Assembly (NCBI GenBank): GCA_000170815.1
Contig: ABCO01000001.1
Location: 248,001 to 312,000 of the forward strand
Direction: 5' to 3'
DNA length: 64,000 nt
Source of the DNA: an unidentified eubacterium SCB49
GTDB taxonomy: Bacteria > Bacteroidota > Bacteroidia > Flavobacteriales > Flavobacteriaceae
Made by a program: the position numbers and the translations under genes. Below the pieces are notes generated by a model. It had not been told where the DNA came from. It did no database searches and saw only the letters and a list, made by a program, of their open reading frames with translations. Of the stretch, positions 1 to 9,047 are shown one piece after another; the first letter of the stretch is position 1; each line of letters begins with the position of its first letter.

Positions 1-31
1 ATTCGATAAAATAGCATCACGCTAGGTTAAT

Positions 32-910
32 TTATGCTTCTAAAAAACCAAATTTTCCATTATTATAATCATTGAAAGCTTCTTTTAGTTCTTCTTTTGT
101 ATTCATAACAAAAGGACCGTGCGCCTCAATAGGTTCATTAATAGGTTCGCCACTTAAAACTAAGACTATGGCATCATCTAGTGCTTCTATTTCAAAAGTT
201 TCGCCGTCGTTTGCCATAAGTGCCAAGTGATCTGTGGGTACTTTTTCGGTAGTATTAATTACAATATTACCTTCCACTACTAAAAGTGCTGTGTTATAAT
301 TTGCTGGAAATTGAAATTCGGCTTTTCCGTTTTTATTCAATTTTGCGTTTAACATATGTATAGGCGTAAAGGTCGATGCAACACCTTTTACATCTTTGTA
401 GGCTCCTGCAATCACTTCTATGTTTCCTCCATTATTTTCTAGTGTAAAGCGTTTAATATCTTCATTTTTAATGGCTTGATATTTTGGGGTGCTCATTTTA
501 TCTTTTTTGGGCAAGTTTACCCAAAGTTGGACCATCTGAAAATCGCCTCCTTTTTTGCTCCATTCTTCTTCATGGTATTCTTTATGAAGTACACCACTGG
601 CTGCAGTCATCCATTGAATGTCGCCTTCACCAATAACGCCACCACCGCCACTACTATCGTGGTGTGCTACTTTGCCTTTATACGCAATTGTTACGGTTTC
701 AAAACCTCTGTGTGGATGTACTCCAACTCCTTTGGGTTTGCTTGAAGGTGGAAAATTATAGGTTGCATTATAGTCTAACAAGATGAAAGGCGTCATTCTT
801 TGCATATCTAACCTAAATCCGCTTGGTATAAAGTTGTGCACTCTAAAACCATCGCCAACAAAATGAGGTGCTCTTGGGCTGGCTACCAATTCTACTGTTT
901 TTGTTTTCAT
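32..910 (-). CDS. Pirin family protein
   Basis: This is a 292-residue bicupin of the pirin family, a cytosolic metal-binding protein; family members act as quercetin 2,3-dioxygenases or transcriptional co-regulators, and the substrate here is unknown. The N-terminal cupin carries the metal ligands H65 and H67 (HPHRGFET) and H109 and E111 (VLHKEYHEEE), so the iron site looks intact. Length is normal for the family. The ATG at 908-910 fits homologue starts (MKTKTVELV). A TACATTTG promoter-like element lies just upstream at 931-938. The gene follows a Crp/Fnr-type regulator on the same strand after 68 bases, so the regulator may control it; that link is inference. Confidence 0.93.
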   Translation of the reverse strand: MKTKTVELVASPRAPHFVGDGFRVHNFIPSGFRLDMQRMTPFILLDYNATYNFPPSSKPKGVGVHPHRGFETVTIAYKGKVAHHDSSGGGGVIGEGDIQWMTAASGVLHKEYHEEEWSKKGGDFQMVQLWVNLPKKDKMSTPKYQAIKNEDIKRFTLENNGGNIEVIAGAYKDVKGVASTFTPIHMLNAKLNKNGKAEFQFPANYNTALLVVEGNIVINTTEKVPTDHLALMANDGETFEIEALDDAIVLVLSGEPINEPIEAHGPFVMNTKEELKEAFNDYNNGKFGFLEA

Positions 911-930
911 ATCTTTTACGTTTTATGATA

Positions 931-938
931 CAAATGTA
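931..938 (-). promoter_or_regulatory. Candidate -7 element of the pirin gene
   Basis: On the minus strand this reads TACATTTG, matching the Bacteroidota -7 consensus TAnnTTTG, about 20 bases before the pirin ATG. It lies inside a short dyad (927-940, arms GATACA and TGTATC) that could be an operator, for example for the adjacent Crp/Fnr-type regulator. No convincing -33 TTG is seen at normal spacing. Confidence 0.4.
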
Positions 939-978
939 TCGCCAAAGCGCAACCTATGCATTGATGTATGATAAGAAC

Positions 979-1572
979 CTATTGGTTAAAATTTTTACGC
1001 GCTAATTCTTTTCTAACACGACTTAAACTTTCGGGTGTAATTCCTAAGTACGAGGCAACCATTGTTTGCGGAACTCTTAAGAGGATGTCTGGATACATGG
1101 TGACAAATTGTAAATATCTGTCTTCTGCCGAGGCGCTTAATAATAGGTTAATCCTTTTTTGTAGGTGCCGAATATGGTTGTGAAGCAATTTATTATTGAA
1201 ATCTGTAAACGATTTAATTTCTTCTGAAAGTAATTGTATAAAAGACGCATCTAATAGTACCACTTGGCTATCTTCTAACGCTTGGATAAAATAGGAGGAA
1301 GGTAAATTGAAATAAGAACTTTCTCTATCTGTTACAAACCAATTTTCTGGAGCAAAGGATAAGATGTGTTCTTTTCCTTTTTTATCAATAGAATACTGTC
1401 TTAATAAGCCTTTTTCTACAAAAAATGTATGCTTACAATGTTCGTTAACCTTTAATAGAAACTCGTTTTTCTTGATTTTTTTAACCTTACATTTTTCAAC
1501 CAACGATAAAACCGCTTTTTCGTCAATATCAAGATTTGAAGTTAAAAAAGTTTTCAGGTTTGTATTGTACAT
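979..1572 (-). CDS. Crp/Fnr family transcriptional regulator
   Basis: This 197-residue protein has the two-domain layout of Crp/Fnr regulators: a cyclic-nucleotide-binding-like beta roll (about residues 20-120, with the HCKHTFFVEKGLLRQY stretch) and a C-terminal helix-turn-helix (about 165-190, VASYLGITPESLSRVRKEL). It lacks the N-terminal cysteine cluster of Fnr, so an oxygen-sensing iron-sulfur cluster is unlikely. Many Bacteroidota members of this type respond to unknown ligands. It sits upstream of and codirectional with pirin, separated by 68 bases, so local regulation is plausible. The start is the ATG at 1570-1572. Confidence 0.9.
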   Translation of the reverse strand: MYNTNLKTFLTSNLDIDEKAVLSLVEKCKVKKIKKNEFLLKVNEHCKHTFFVEKGLLRQYSIDKKGKEHILSFAPENWFVTDRESSYFNLPSSYFIQALEDSQVVLLDASFIQLLSEEIKSFTDFNNKLLHNHIRHLQKRINLLLSASAEDRYLQFVTMYPDILLRVPQTMVASYLGITPESLSRVRKELARKNFNQ

Positions 1573-1682
1573 GGTTCAGTAGTGTGTTTGAGTGTTCTAA
1601 TTTTACTCAAAATAGCTATAACTTTTTATAAAACAACTATTTTCCTTGATAACTAAGAATGGTATTCTCTGATAAGAGTAAA

Positions 1683-2423
1683 TTATAAGCTTGGTTGTTC
1701 TAGCTCTTGGAGTAAGACATTACGTGTTTGCTCTCTCAAGGATTTTTTATCATCAGCAACTAGATTTTTAGTGGCGATAATGGGGTGCAATTTTACACGC
1801 ATTAAACCTGGAGAACCTTTAAAAATATTAAAAGGTAGTCTTTTTTTGTTATCGTGAAAAGTGAGTGGTGCAATAGGTATTTGATGGTCTATGGCTAATC
1901 TAAACGCGCCGTCTTTAAAGTTATCTAAAATAATACTAGTATCATCAGGAACTCCTCCTTCTGGGAAAATGCAAACACTTAATCCTTGATTTATTTTTTG
2001 TTGAGCGCTATCAAAAACGGCTCTTCTACTTTTCATATTGCTTCTATCTACTAAGATACAAGTACGTTTGTAGAAATATCCAAAAATAGGGAGTTTGGCA
2101 AGCTCTGCTTTTCCTACAAATACAAAAGGATTTTTAACCATATAGAGCATCAGCATTATATCTGTCATAGAAGTGTGGTTGCTCACAAAGAGGTATGATT
2201 CTCCTTTTTTCCAAGTTTTTTCACCTCTTTTTTTGGGTTTAAAGCCCATTCCTATTAAAATGAAGATTGCCCATACTCTTGCCATTTTAAAGAAAAAAGG
2301 GTACCATTCTTCACGCATTACACTAATAATAAGCAATGGAGACATGATTAGAATAGGTATAATCATCAAGATGTAAAACCAGATTCTATATAATAAGCCT
2401 AATATGTTTTGTATTATTTTCAC
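1683..2423 (-). CDS. plsC: 1-acyl-sn-glycerol-3-phosphate acyltransferase
   Basis: This 246-residue membrane-associated acyltransferase of the PlsC/LPLAT family transfers an acyl group to the sn-2 position of lysophosphatidic acid in phospholipid synthesis. An N-terminal hydrophobic segment (about residues 8-35) anchors it. The catalytic NHxxxxD motif is at H83-D88 (NHTSMTD) and the substrate-binding FPEGG motif is at 153-157. Both are intact and the length is typical. It is separated from the Crp-like gene by 110 bases with no evident terminator. A related lysophospholipid or ornithine-lipid acyltransferase role cannot be excluded. Confidence 0.88.
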   Translation of the reverse strand: MKIIQNILGLLYRIWFYILMIIPILIMSPLLIISVMREEWYPFFFKMARVWAIFILIGMGFKPKKRGEKTWKKGESYLFVSNHTSMTDIMLMLYMVKNPFVFVGKAELAKLPIFGYFYKRTCILVDRSNMKSRRAVFDSAQQKINQGLSVCIFPEGGVPDDTSIILDNFKDGAFRLAIDHQIPIAPLTFHDNKKRLPFNIFKGSPGLMRVKLHPIIATKNLVADDKKSLREQTRNVLLQELEQPSL

Positions 2424-2522
2424 AGGATCCCAAAAGTAGTTAAAAATTGGCGAGTATTGGGTAAGAGCTCTAATGTGTGGAATAAATAAGTGAAGTCACA
2501 AGTATGAAAGTTTATAGCTTAT

Positions 2523-2559
2523 AAAAAGCCGCTTAATTTTTTATTAAAGCGGCTTTTTT
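2523..2559 (-). terminator. Rho-independent terminator after the DUF5689 gene
   Basis: Arms GCCGCTTAAT (2528-2537) and ATTAAAGCGGC (2543-2553) form a GC-containing stem with one bulge, flanked by an A run on the left and a T run on the right, so it can work in both directions. It lies about 20 bases past the stop of the minus-strand lipoprotein gene. Confidence 0.8.
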
Positions 2560-2577
2560 GATATGTATATTTCGGTA

Positions 2578-4764
2578 TTAATTAGAGCGAATTTCTATCT
2601 CGTCTAATTCATAAGTGCCATCAAATTCTTCTACATCTTGCCCCACGTATTTAAAAGCGATATGTCCTGTTCCTTCAATACAAGAGAGGTCTATAATACC
2701 ACTATCTATATAATCGCCAAAATAAGCGCTGTCTGGAACAATAATGGCGGCGGGCATCATTGCCCAAGTTGCATTAGGAATGTTTGTGTCAATACCATCC
2801 CAATCGCTAGAGAACAGTATTTCTAGTGTACTGCCGTCAGAAAAGCTATTTGAGGTCACAAACCGTAAGGTTTCGCCTTCTTGTGCATCATAGTCAATCT
2901 CTGGTAATGCCAACCAAGATATGGTTAATTGATCACCACTATTATTGGCGCTTATTTCTGCAGTAATACCAATAGATCCATTTGAGCTTGTGCTTGAAAA
3001 AGTTTCCCAAGGTTGTGTGCCTTCTTCTTGATAGTTGACCATTCCGTTACCTGTTATTGGAGTACCTGTGGTTTGTGTTTCAAAGTCTTCTGCGTATACG
3101 ATATGCTCTCCTTCTGTGTCTGCAATACCACAATCTACAATAAGTGGATCACAACGTTCAGGATTTGTAAACTGGATGTCATCTGGAGAACGAATTTCTA
3201 AAACACGTTGTTCGCCATAGTACTCATTTGTAAATATTGCTGTAATACTACCCACGCCATCAGGTATTATTAATGACTTAAAGTCTGCGTAGGTGCTTGT
3301 AAAAAGTTTTATATCTCCAGTCTGATCACAGCTTTCTAAGGTGCGTTCTCCATCAAAACTATCCGAAGCTTCGCCAGCAAAAGTTAGGTCTAACTGGTTT
3401 ACGTTAAACTGCATATTGTCTAATTGTATGAGCGTGTTTAAGTCATTGACAGAAAAATTATACACTGTGGTGACTTTTGGTGTTATATCTACGATACTAT
3501 TGCCAGGAAAAATAAAGTTATCGATCACCCCATCAGGAAGTTTTACAATTTCAGAGACATTAGGGTAACCTATGGTTATGTTACCTGCATACATATCTAC
3601 GGCAAGCCCATTTAATTTTATGTACACCTTGCGCCCTATTGGGAGCGATTGGTATAAATCTGCACGATCTAGGGCTACTCTCAGTCCTAATCTAGGATTG
3701 TTTGGGCTTATGTCTAAGCTGTCTATTGTGTTTTGAATGACAAGCTCTTCAAAGTAGTTTCCGTCTTCGTCACTTGATACTACATATCCTTCAATAATTA
3801 ACTCTTCTTCCACAAGACTAAATTCTGCATAAGCGCCAGTTGCATTATATCTATCGATTACTGCTGAAAATGTTGTTGTTGCCGAAATATTAGGGTCCAA
3901 TAAAGTAGGCTCGCAACGTGTCCCTTCAAAAACAATATCGTCTGTATCTCTAATGCTAAGTGCGAAGTTTTCTCCAAAAAAATCTTTAGCTAGAATAGCG
4001 GTTAGTGTCCCAGAGCCATCTGGTAAATTAATGGCTTTAAAGTCTGAATATGTGCTGGTTTGAAAAAGGATTGACCCTCCGTCCATACTACAACTTTCTA
4101 CAAGTCTGTCTCCATCAAACAGGTCTGTTTCTTCGTTGGCATAACTTAACTCAATTTGAGATGCTGTAAACTGTGCCGCTGGTAATTGAATTAAGGTGTT
4201 TGTGTCTGCTTCTGAAATTTGACTTAATGTTTTAATAGTAGGAAAAATCCTTGACACCTCTAGACCTCTTATAAGGTATGCTTCTTCTTGTGCCGCAGGA
4301 ATTTTTTCGACAGTATTTGTAGCTTCTTTTAATCCAAGGGTTAAACTTCCGTTAGAAAGCAAGCCAACGGTTAATCCTTCTAGTTTTATAAATAGTTTTC
4401 TGCCTATTTCATATTTAGTAAATAGCGGGTTTACATCTATTAAGATTCTTACACCTCTCGTAGGGTTTTCAGCTTTATTTTGAACAACAATTTCTTCAAA
4501 AAAGTTACCAGATTCATCACTAGATATTACATAGCCAGAAATGTATAGGTCCGTTTTTTCAAAAGTAAAAGTGTCTTCTTGAGTAGTGGCTAGGTTTTGT
4601 GCCCAAGTATCATAGAGATCGTCAATATCGATGATGGTGCCGTCTATATCAACTTCTGTAACCGTTGTGTCTGGCACTTCAAACTCGTCATCTTTTATAC
4701 AGGATGTAAAAAATACAAAAGCAAATAACATTGCTATGGCGGATTTTAATTGTGTAGTTTTCAT
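2578..4764 (-). CDS. DUF5689 domain-containing surface lipoprotein
   Basis: This is a 728-residue lipoprotein; the signal peptide ends in a lipobox (FFTSC, Cys about residue 22). Two tandem copies of a roughly 250-residue unit follow (about 50-290 and 305-550). Each starts with a GYVxSSDExGNxFEE strand and contains an IGRKxxIKLxGL element, which matches the DUF5689 family. The C-terminal 180 residues (YAEDFETQTTGTPITGNG onward) resemble a choice-of-anchor J jelly-roll domain. The gene begins only 3 bases after the stop of the TonB-dependent receptor gene, so the two are surely co-transcribed. By analogy with SusD-type partners it probably captures substrate at the cell surface for that receptor. 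The ligand is unknown. Confidence 0.85.
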   Translation of the reverse strand: MKTTQLKSAIAMLFAFVFFTSCIKDDEFEVPDTTVTEVDIDGTIIDIDDLYDTWAQNLATTQEDTFTFEKTDLYISGYVISSDESGNFFEEIVVQNKAENPTRGVRILIDVNPLFTKYEIGRKLFIKLEGLTVGLLSNGSLTLGLKEATNTVEKIPAAQEEAYLIRGLEVSRIFPTIKTLSQISEADTNTLIQLPAAQFTASQIELSYANEETDLFDGDRLVESCSMDGGSILFQTSTYSDFKAINLPDGSGTLTAILAKDFFGENFALSIRDTDDIVFEGTRCEPTLLDPNISATTTFSAVIDRYNATGAYAEFSLVEEELIIEGYVVSSDEDGNYFEELVIQNTIDSLDISPNNPRLGLRVALDRADLYQSLPIGRKVYIKLNGLAVDMYAGNITIGYPNVSEIVKLPDGVIDNFIFPGNSIVDITPKVTTVYNFSVNDLNTLIQLDNMQFNVNQLDLTFAGEASDSFDGERTLESCDQTGDIKLFTSTYADFKSLIIPDGVGSITAIFTNEYYGEQRVLEIRSPDDIQFTNPERCDPLIVDCGIADTEGEHIVYAEDFETQTTGTPITGNGMVNYQEEGTQPWETFSSTSSNGSIGITAEISANNSGDQLTISWLALPEIDYDAQEGETLRFVTSNSFSDGSTLEILFSSDWDGIDTNIPNATWAMMPAAIIVPDSAYFGDYIDSGIIDLSCIEGTGHIAFKYVGQDVEEFDGTYELDEIEIRSN

Positions 4765-4767
4765 ATT

Positions 4768-7641
4768 TTAAAATCTAAAGTATGCGTTAATGTAATAGGT
4801 TGCCCCGTATCCATAAAAGTACCTTGGGCCAAAGATTCTGCCATTTGATAAAGAAGCATCTGCGGCTAAATCACTGTAGTTTGTTTTTCTACCTTGCTCA
4901 AAACCACCTGTCTTATATTCGGTGTTTAGAATGTTGCTAATGGTAGCAAAGAAGCCAACGTAGTTTCCTTTTATTCTCCAAGACTTACCGCCTTTAAGGT
5001 TTATAAGGCTGTAACTATCAAACTGTTCTTGTGCTAATAAATCTTTTGCAATTTCTACGTCATAATCCCCAAAAGGTTGCCCGTCATAATCGGTGCTAAA
5101 ATTTGAAGTACGTGCTAAGTTGTTAACGTCTATATAGGCATGTGAGAAAAAGTTAGTTGTAATTCCAAACCACCAGAATGTTGGATCACGATATTCAAAA
5201 CCTATTTGTGCGGCCCTTTCTGGACCTCCAGCAACGTGGTATCCTTTTAGTTTGCTTGTGCCATCTCCAAAACTAACTGGCCCATCTAAATCGTCACTTG
5301 TTACGTATAAGTTAGGGTTGTTGGTAAATGTATATTGCCCCAAAGATGCAGCGCCTAATAGTTTTACTGTAGGAGTTACTTGTACTTCAATACCAAGTTC
5401 TGCGCCTAGGTGTCGTTGTTCAATATTGGTCATTATTTCTTGTAAAAAGAAATCTTCATCTTTCCCTTGGCTCGATAGATTCTCGGTAAAATAGAAACCA
5501 ATATCAGACCCGTTTTTAAAACCAGTATAAAAACCTGTTAACCTAGCTTTAATAGTGGGTGATCTTAAAATGTAACTTACATCTGCACTGTTTATTTTTT
5601 GTGCTTCAAGACCAATGGTTGTAGCATTGCTTACACGAGCATTACTAAATGCATTTCTTATGCTTGGCGCTTTTTGTATTAGACCTAGATTGATATCTAT
5701 TAAATGGCGGCCAGATACTTTATAAGTTGCTCCTCCTTTTATGCCGTAGTTTGTAAAGGATAGTTTTTCACTAAGACCGTATGATTTGTCTCCTGGAAAA
5801 TTGCTGTTTTCGTACAAACCTTCTCTTTGATACCTTGTGCTACCTCCAGAAAGTGCTACAAAAAAATCTACTTTATGGTATTGAAATTGCCCTTGCGCAA
5901 AGCCAGAAATCTCTTCTGCATTAATGATGTAATTGTATTTATAACGATCTCCTTCAAGAGCAATACGATTAATATTGTTTAAGTCACTTTGTCCTAATGC
6001 ACTTAGATCTGTTTCTTCACTCGCATCACCCGAAGCAGCTTCTGCAAAATTGTCTATATCTAGATAGCCTGTACCTCCTAATAGATCTTTTACTTGGGCA
6101 TAGTTTTCGCTCTTTAAGTTTCTGTAAGAAAGAGTACCGTTTAAAGTAATATTGTTTGTTATTTTAGAACTAATTATTGTGTTTGCCGTAACTAGCTTGT
6201 CTTCAGTTACATCATCTTGAAGTACATAAGTAGAGGCTTTTGGACTTCCGTCGCTGTTTAGATTTCCGTTATAAATTTCTTCCCAATCTACCTGTCCATC
6301 ATTTATAAATGCTTGTTGTGCTGTATAAGCTCTTTGATAATCTATTGGGCTTATATTATCACCATATAATTCTGGGTTTCCTAAGATATAACTAGGAAGG
6401 TTTTGATAATAGTTTGCCAGAGGGTTACTAGCTCCACCAGCTGTATATTGGGTATCTCCTTCCCCTATAAGTCGTGTACCATTGTTGTCTATTCTACTGT
6501 TTTTTATTGTACCTGTTTGGTAGCCTACATTGGTGTTTAATTTGGTTTTTTGGCTTAGATCCCAAAAGTGGTTTAACATAAAAATAGGTTCTTCTATTTC
6601 TCTAATACGGCTGTTTCTAATCTCACCATCTTGGTAGCCCCAATTAGGGTTGTATTGTATTCCTTTTAGATCAATAACCTCTTGTGTGTTTGCGGTAGAG
6701 CGCCCTCGTCTATTTGGGGTGTAAAAAGCGGTGAAATTTAGACTGTGGGTGTTGTTTAGTTTTTTTTCTACGGAAGTAAAAAAGGAGTTCGCATCGTAAA
6801 GCGTTCCTTCTTGGAACCCTTCTTCGCCATAGCGTCTAGCTAACAATACAGAATATGCCCAGCCATTTTGGTTTACCCCACTATTGTAGCTGGCCATTAT
6901 TCGCCCTCTATAGCTTCTGTTACTTGCTGCATAACTTATTTGGCCACCCTCTCTATTTTGAGAAGCTCTCATAATAATGTTTGTTGTGCCAGCAACGTCA
7001 CCAAAAGCATAGTCATTAGGTGTTAAACCCATAGAAAACTCACGATTGCGTTGCATGTCATTAAGGCCACCCCAATCACCCCATTGCGGTCTACCATTAT
7101 ACATTTTGTTCATTTCAAGTCCGTTGATGAGTACTTTTCCGTTTGCGTTGTCTAAACCTCGTGGACGAAAAAATGTGGCACTAAAATCATAAGACGCAGC
7201 ATTTAAAAATGCATCTTTAGATGCTTGTAATAGACCTGATATATTATAAGAAGTCCCGTCGTCTTGGTCTAATTCGTCATCATTTAGACTTATAATTCCT
7301 ATTTGAGCTTGTAAGGCTGTAAGGTCCAATTCTAGTAAGATTGGGTCTATATTAATAGGATTACTATTTTGAATTATAATTTTTAGTTTCTTTGATAGAA
7401 AACCAGGCTTAGTTATCTGTACTATTTGTTCGCCTTGAGGTAGGTCTGTGTTTTTAAAATAAAAAAGCCCTTTAGAGTCGGTCTCAGTACTAAATAAACT
7501 TTCAAGTATTTGAACTTGTACATTTGGTATAGGTTCACTTGAGTTTGCGTCTATAATCCTACCTTTTACTGTAGCTTCTTGTGCTGTAAAAGTGATGATA
7601 GTAAATACTACTAAAAACCCTGTGAGTAAAAGTTTTTTCAT
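4768..7641 (-). CDS. TonB-dependent receptor (carboxypeptidase-regulatory-like N terminus)
   Basis: This 957-residue outer membrane receptor has a signal peptide (MKKLLLTGFLVVFTIITFTA), then a carboxypeptidase-regulatory-like beta-sandwich (about 24-110), a plug domain (about 125-235, with VLINGLEMN) and a C-terminal beta barrel ending in the aromatic residue of YFRF, the BAM signal. It imports a substrate using TonB-ExbBD energy. It is the first gene of a two-gene unit with the DUF5689 lipoprotein and is divergent from an EEP-family nuclease/phosphatase, so phosphorylated or nucleic-acid-derived substrates are a reasonable guess, not a demonstration. The start is the ATG at 7639-7641 directly before the signal peptide. 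Confidence 0.92.
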   Translation of the reverse strand: MKKLLLTGFLVVFTIITFTAQEATVKGRIIDANSSEPIPNVQVQILESLFSTETDSKGLFYFKNTDLPQGEQIVQITKPGFLSKKLKIIIQNSNPINIDPILLELDLTALQAQIGIISLNDDELDQDDGTSYNISGLLQASKDAFLNAASYDFSATFFRPRGLDNANGKVLINGLEMNKMYNGRPQWGDWGGLNDMQRNREFSMGLTPNDYAFGDVAGTTNIIMRASQNREGGQISYAASNRSYRGRIMASYNSGVNQNGWAYSVLLARRYGEEGFQEGTLYDANSFFTSVEKKLNNTHSLNFTAFYTPNRRGRSTANTQEVIDLKGIQYNPNWGYQDGEIRNSRIREIEEPIFMLNHFWDLSQKTKLNTNVGYQTGTIKNSRIDNNGTRLIGEGDTQYTAGGASNPLANYYQNLPSYILGNPELYGDNISPIDYQRAYTAQQAFINDGQVDWEEIYNGNLNSDGSPKASTYVLQDDVTEDKLVTANTIISSKITNNITLNGTLSYRNLKSENYAQVKDLLGGTGYLDIDNFAEAASGDASEETDLSALGQSDLNNINRIALEGDRYKYNYIINAEEISGFAQGQFQYHKVDFFVALSGGSTRYQREGLYENSNFPGDKSYGLSEKLSFTNYGIKGGATYKVSGRHLIDINLGLIQKAPSIRNAFSNARVSNATTIGLEAQKINSADVSYILRSPTIKARLTGFYTGFKNGSDIGFYFTENLSSQGKDEDFFLQEIMTNIEQRHLGAELGIEVQVTPTVKLLGAASLGQYTFTNNPNLYVTSDDLDGPVSFGDGTSKLKGYHVAGGPERAAQIGFEYRDPTFWWFGITTNFFSHAYIDVNNLARTSNFSTDYDGQPFGDYDVEIAKDLLAQEQFDSYSLINLKGGKSWRIKGNYVGFFATISNILNTEYKTGGFEQGRKTNYSDLAADASLSNGRIFGPRYFYGYGATYYINAYFRF

Positions 7642-7694
7642 CTTAAACAGTTGATTGATAGTTGTGTAGGTCGCTATTAAGATACGAAAAATAT

Positions 7695-7722
7695 TTGATT
7701 AGATATAATTTCGTTATTTTTG
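7695..7722 (+). promoter_or_regulatory. Flavobacterial-type promoter of the EEP lipoprotein gene
   Basis: TTG at 7695-7697 and TATTTTTG at 7715-7722 are separated by 17 bases. This fits the Bacteroidota housekeeping promoter TTG-N17-23-TAnnTTTG. It lies 30 bases before the ATG at 7753 in a divergent intergenic region. Confidence 0.65.
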
Positions 7723-7752
7723 GATGCATAATCTTATAATATCTTGCCTAGA

Positions 7753-8853
7753 ATGATTAGAAAAATTTGCTTTAAAAGTTTTATATATTCTTTTATAATA
7801 ATCTCCCTTTTAGGTTGTAATGCATCGCTTAAAGTTGAAGAAAATAAGGGAAGTATTGACTCTAAAACTAAAGACTACCGAGTGAATACGATTGCCTTTT
7901 ACAACGTAGAGAATTTATTTGATTTTGAAGATGACCCTATCACATTTGATGATGACCGTACACCTGAAGGAAAAGATCATTGGACAGAAGAGATTTATAA
8001 TGCCAAATTGGTTAACATAGCAAAGGTTATTTCTGAAATAGGCACTGATATTACTGGAACAACTCCTGCTGTTGTAGGTTTATGCGAAACAGAAAATAGA
8101 CGCGTACTTGAAGATCTTTTAAATCAAGAATCGCTAGTACAAGAAGATTATGGAATTGTACAGTTTGATTCTCCCGACAGACGTGGTATAGATGTAGCGT
8201 TACTGTATAAAAAAAGACTCTTTACTCCCACAAATTCAAAAACACATACCTTATATATCTATGATAATGTAGACAATACAAAGCGTGTTTATACAAGAGA
8301 TCAGCTAGTGGTTAGTGGAATGCTTGATGGCGAAAAAATACATTTTATAGTAAATCATTGGCCATCACGAAGCGGGGGTGAAGAACGTAGTCGTTATAAA
8401 AGAAACAAAGCTGCTGCGTTAAATAGACATATTGTAGATTCACTTTTTAGTCAAGATCCTTATGCAAAAGTGATTACTATGGGTGATTTTAATGATGACC
8501 CTTCTAATGAGAGTATTAAAAAATATTTAGGTGCTAAAAAGGAAAAAGAAGGGATACAAATAAAAGAACTTTATAACCCTATGGAGTCTATGCATAAAAA
8601 AGGAATAGGAACACTTGCTTATAGAGATCATTGGAACTTATTTGATCAAATGATTATCTCAACAGAACTGACCAAAGATGACTACTCTTCTTATAGGTTA
8701 TATAAAGCAGGGATTTTTAATAAAAATTATCTGGTAAACCCTCGAGGTCGTTATAAAGATTATCCTTTTAGAAGTTTTACAGGAGGAAGCTTTACAGGAG
8801 GGTACAGTGACCATTTTCCGGTATACCTCTTACTGATAAAAGATATTAATTAA
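7753..8853 (+). CDS. Endonuclease/exonuclease/phosphatase family lipoprotein
   Basis: This is a 366-residue EEP-fold (DNase I-like) hydrolase exported as a lipoprotein: the hydrophobic leader ends in LLGC. Conserved EEP residues are visible: FYNVENLFD near the N terminus, the catalytic Glu in GLCETEN, DRRGIDVALLY, NHWPSRSGG, MGDFNDD, and the terminal SDHFPVY. It cleaves phosphodiester or phosphomonoester bonds; nucleic acid, inositol phosphate or sphingomyelin-type substrates are all possible. An in-frame TTG at 7744 exists, but ATG 7753 starts the leader peptide naturally. It is divergent from a TonB receptor/DUF5689 pair. A second, cytosolic paralogue lies at 43711-44646. A terminator follows. 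Confidence 0.88.
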   Translation: MIRKICFKSFIYSFIIISLLGCNASLKVEENKGSIDSKTKDYRVNTIAFYNVENLFDFEDDPITFDDDRTPEGKDHWTEEIYNAKLVNIAKVISEIGTDITGTTPAVVGLCETENRRVLEDLLNQESLVQEDYGIVQFDSPDRRGIDVALLYKKRLFTPTNSKTHTLYIYDNVDNTKRVYTRDQLVVSGMLDGEKIHFIVNHWPSRSGGEERSRYKRNKAAALNRHIVDSLFSQDPYAKVITMGDFNDDPSNESIKKYLGAKKEKEGIQIKELYNPMESMHKKGIGTLAYRDHWNLFDQMIISTELTKDDYSSYRLYKAGIFNKNYLVNPRGRYKDYPFRSFTGGSFTGGYSDHFPVYLLLIKDIN

Positions 8854-8870
8854 ACACATCTACAAACACA

Positions 8871-8907
8871 AAAAGAGCAATTAGTAATCTAATTGCTCTT
8901 TTTTTTT
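8871..8907 (+). terminator. Rho-independent terminator after the EEP gene
   Basis: A perfect 12-bp stem (8873-8884 with 8889-8900), with a four-base loop, is followed by a run of T residues to 8907. It starts 20 bases after the stop codon. Confidence 0.9.
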
Positions 8908-8928
8908 ACTTCTGAAATAGTATCTAAA

Positions 8929-8954
8929 TGTCAGGTTGAGCTCAGTCGAAACCT
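8929..8954. repeat. REP-like intergenic element
   Basis: The stretch at 8929-8954 contains AGGTTGAGCTCAGTCGAAAC, an imperfect hairpin with AGGTT and AACCT arms. It resembles the TTTCGACTGCGCTCAACCT-type REP-like palindromes that I recall as scattered in flavobacterial intergenic regions. A degenerate second copy (TTTTGAGCGAACAAC) is at about 8996-9010. Only this locus was noticed in the window, so the dispersed nature rests on recollection. Confidence 0.5.
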
Positions 8955-9047
8955 AATTGTTGCTACCAAATCGTTCTAAGTTTTAGTCTAGTCTATTTTG
9001 AGCGAACAACATAAATAAAAAACATTGTTTATGTGTTTGCCTCTATA

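Noticed and set aside
7744..7752. TTG at 7744 as the start of the EEP lipoprotein
   Set aside because: Only three residues separate it from the ATG at 7753, which is the more usual start and gives the normal signal peptide.
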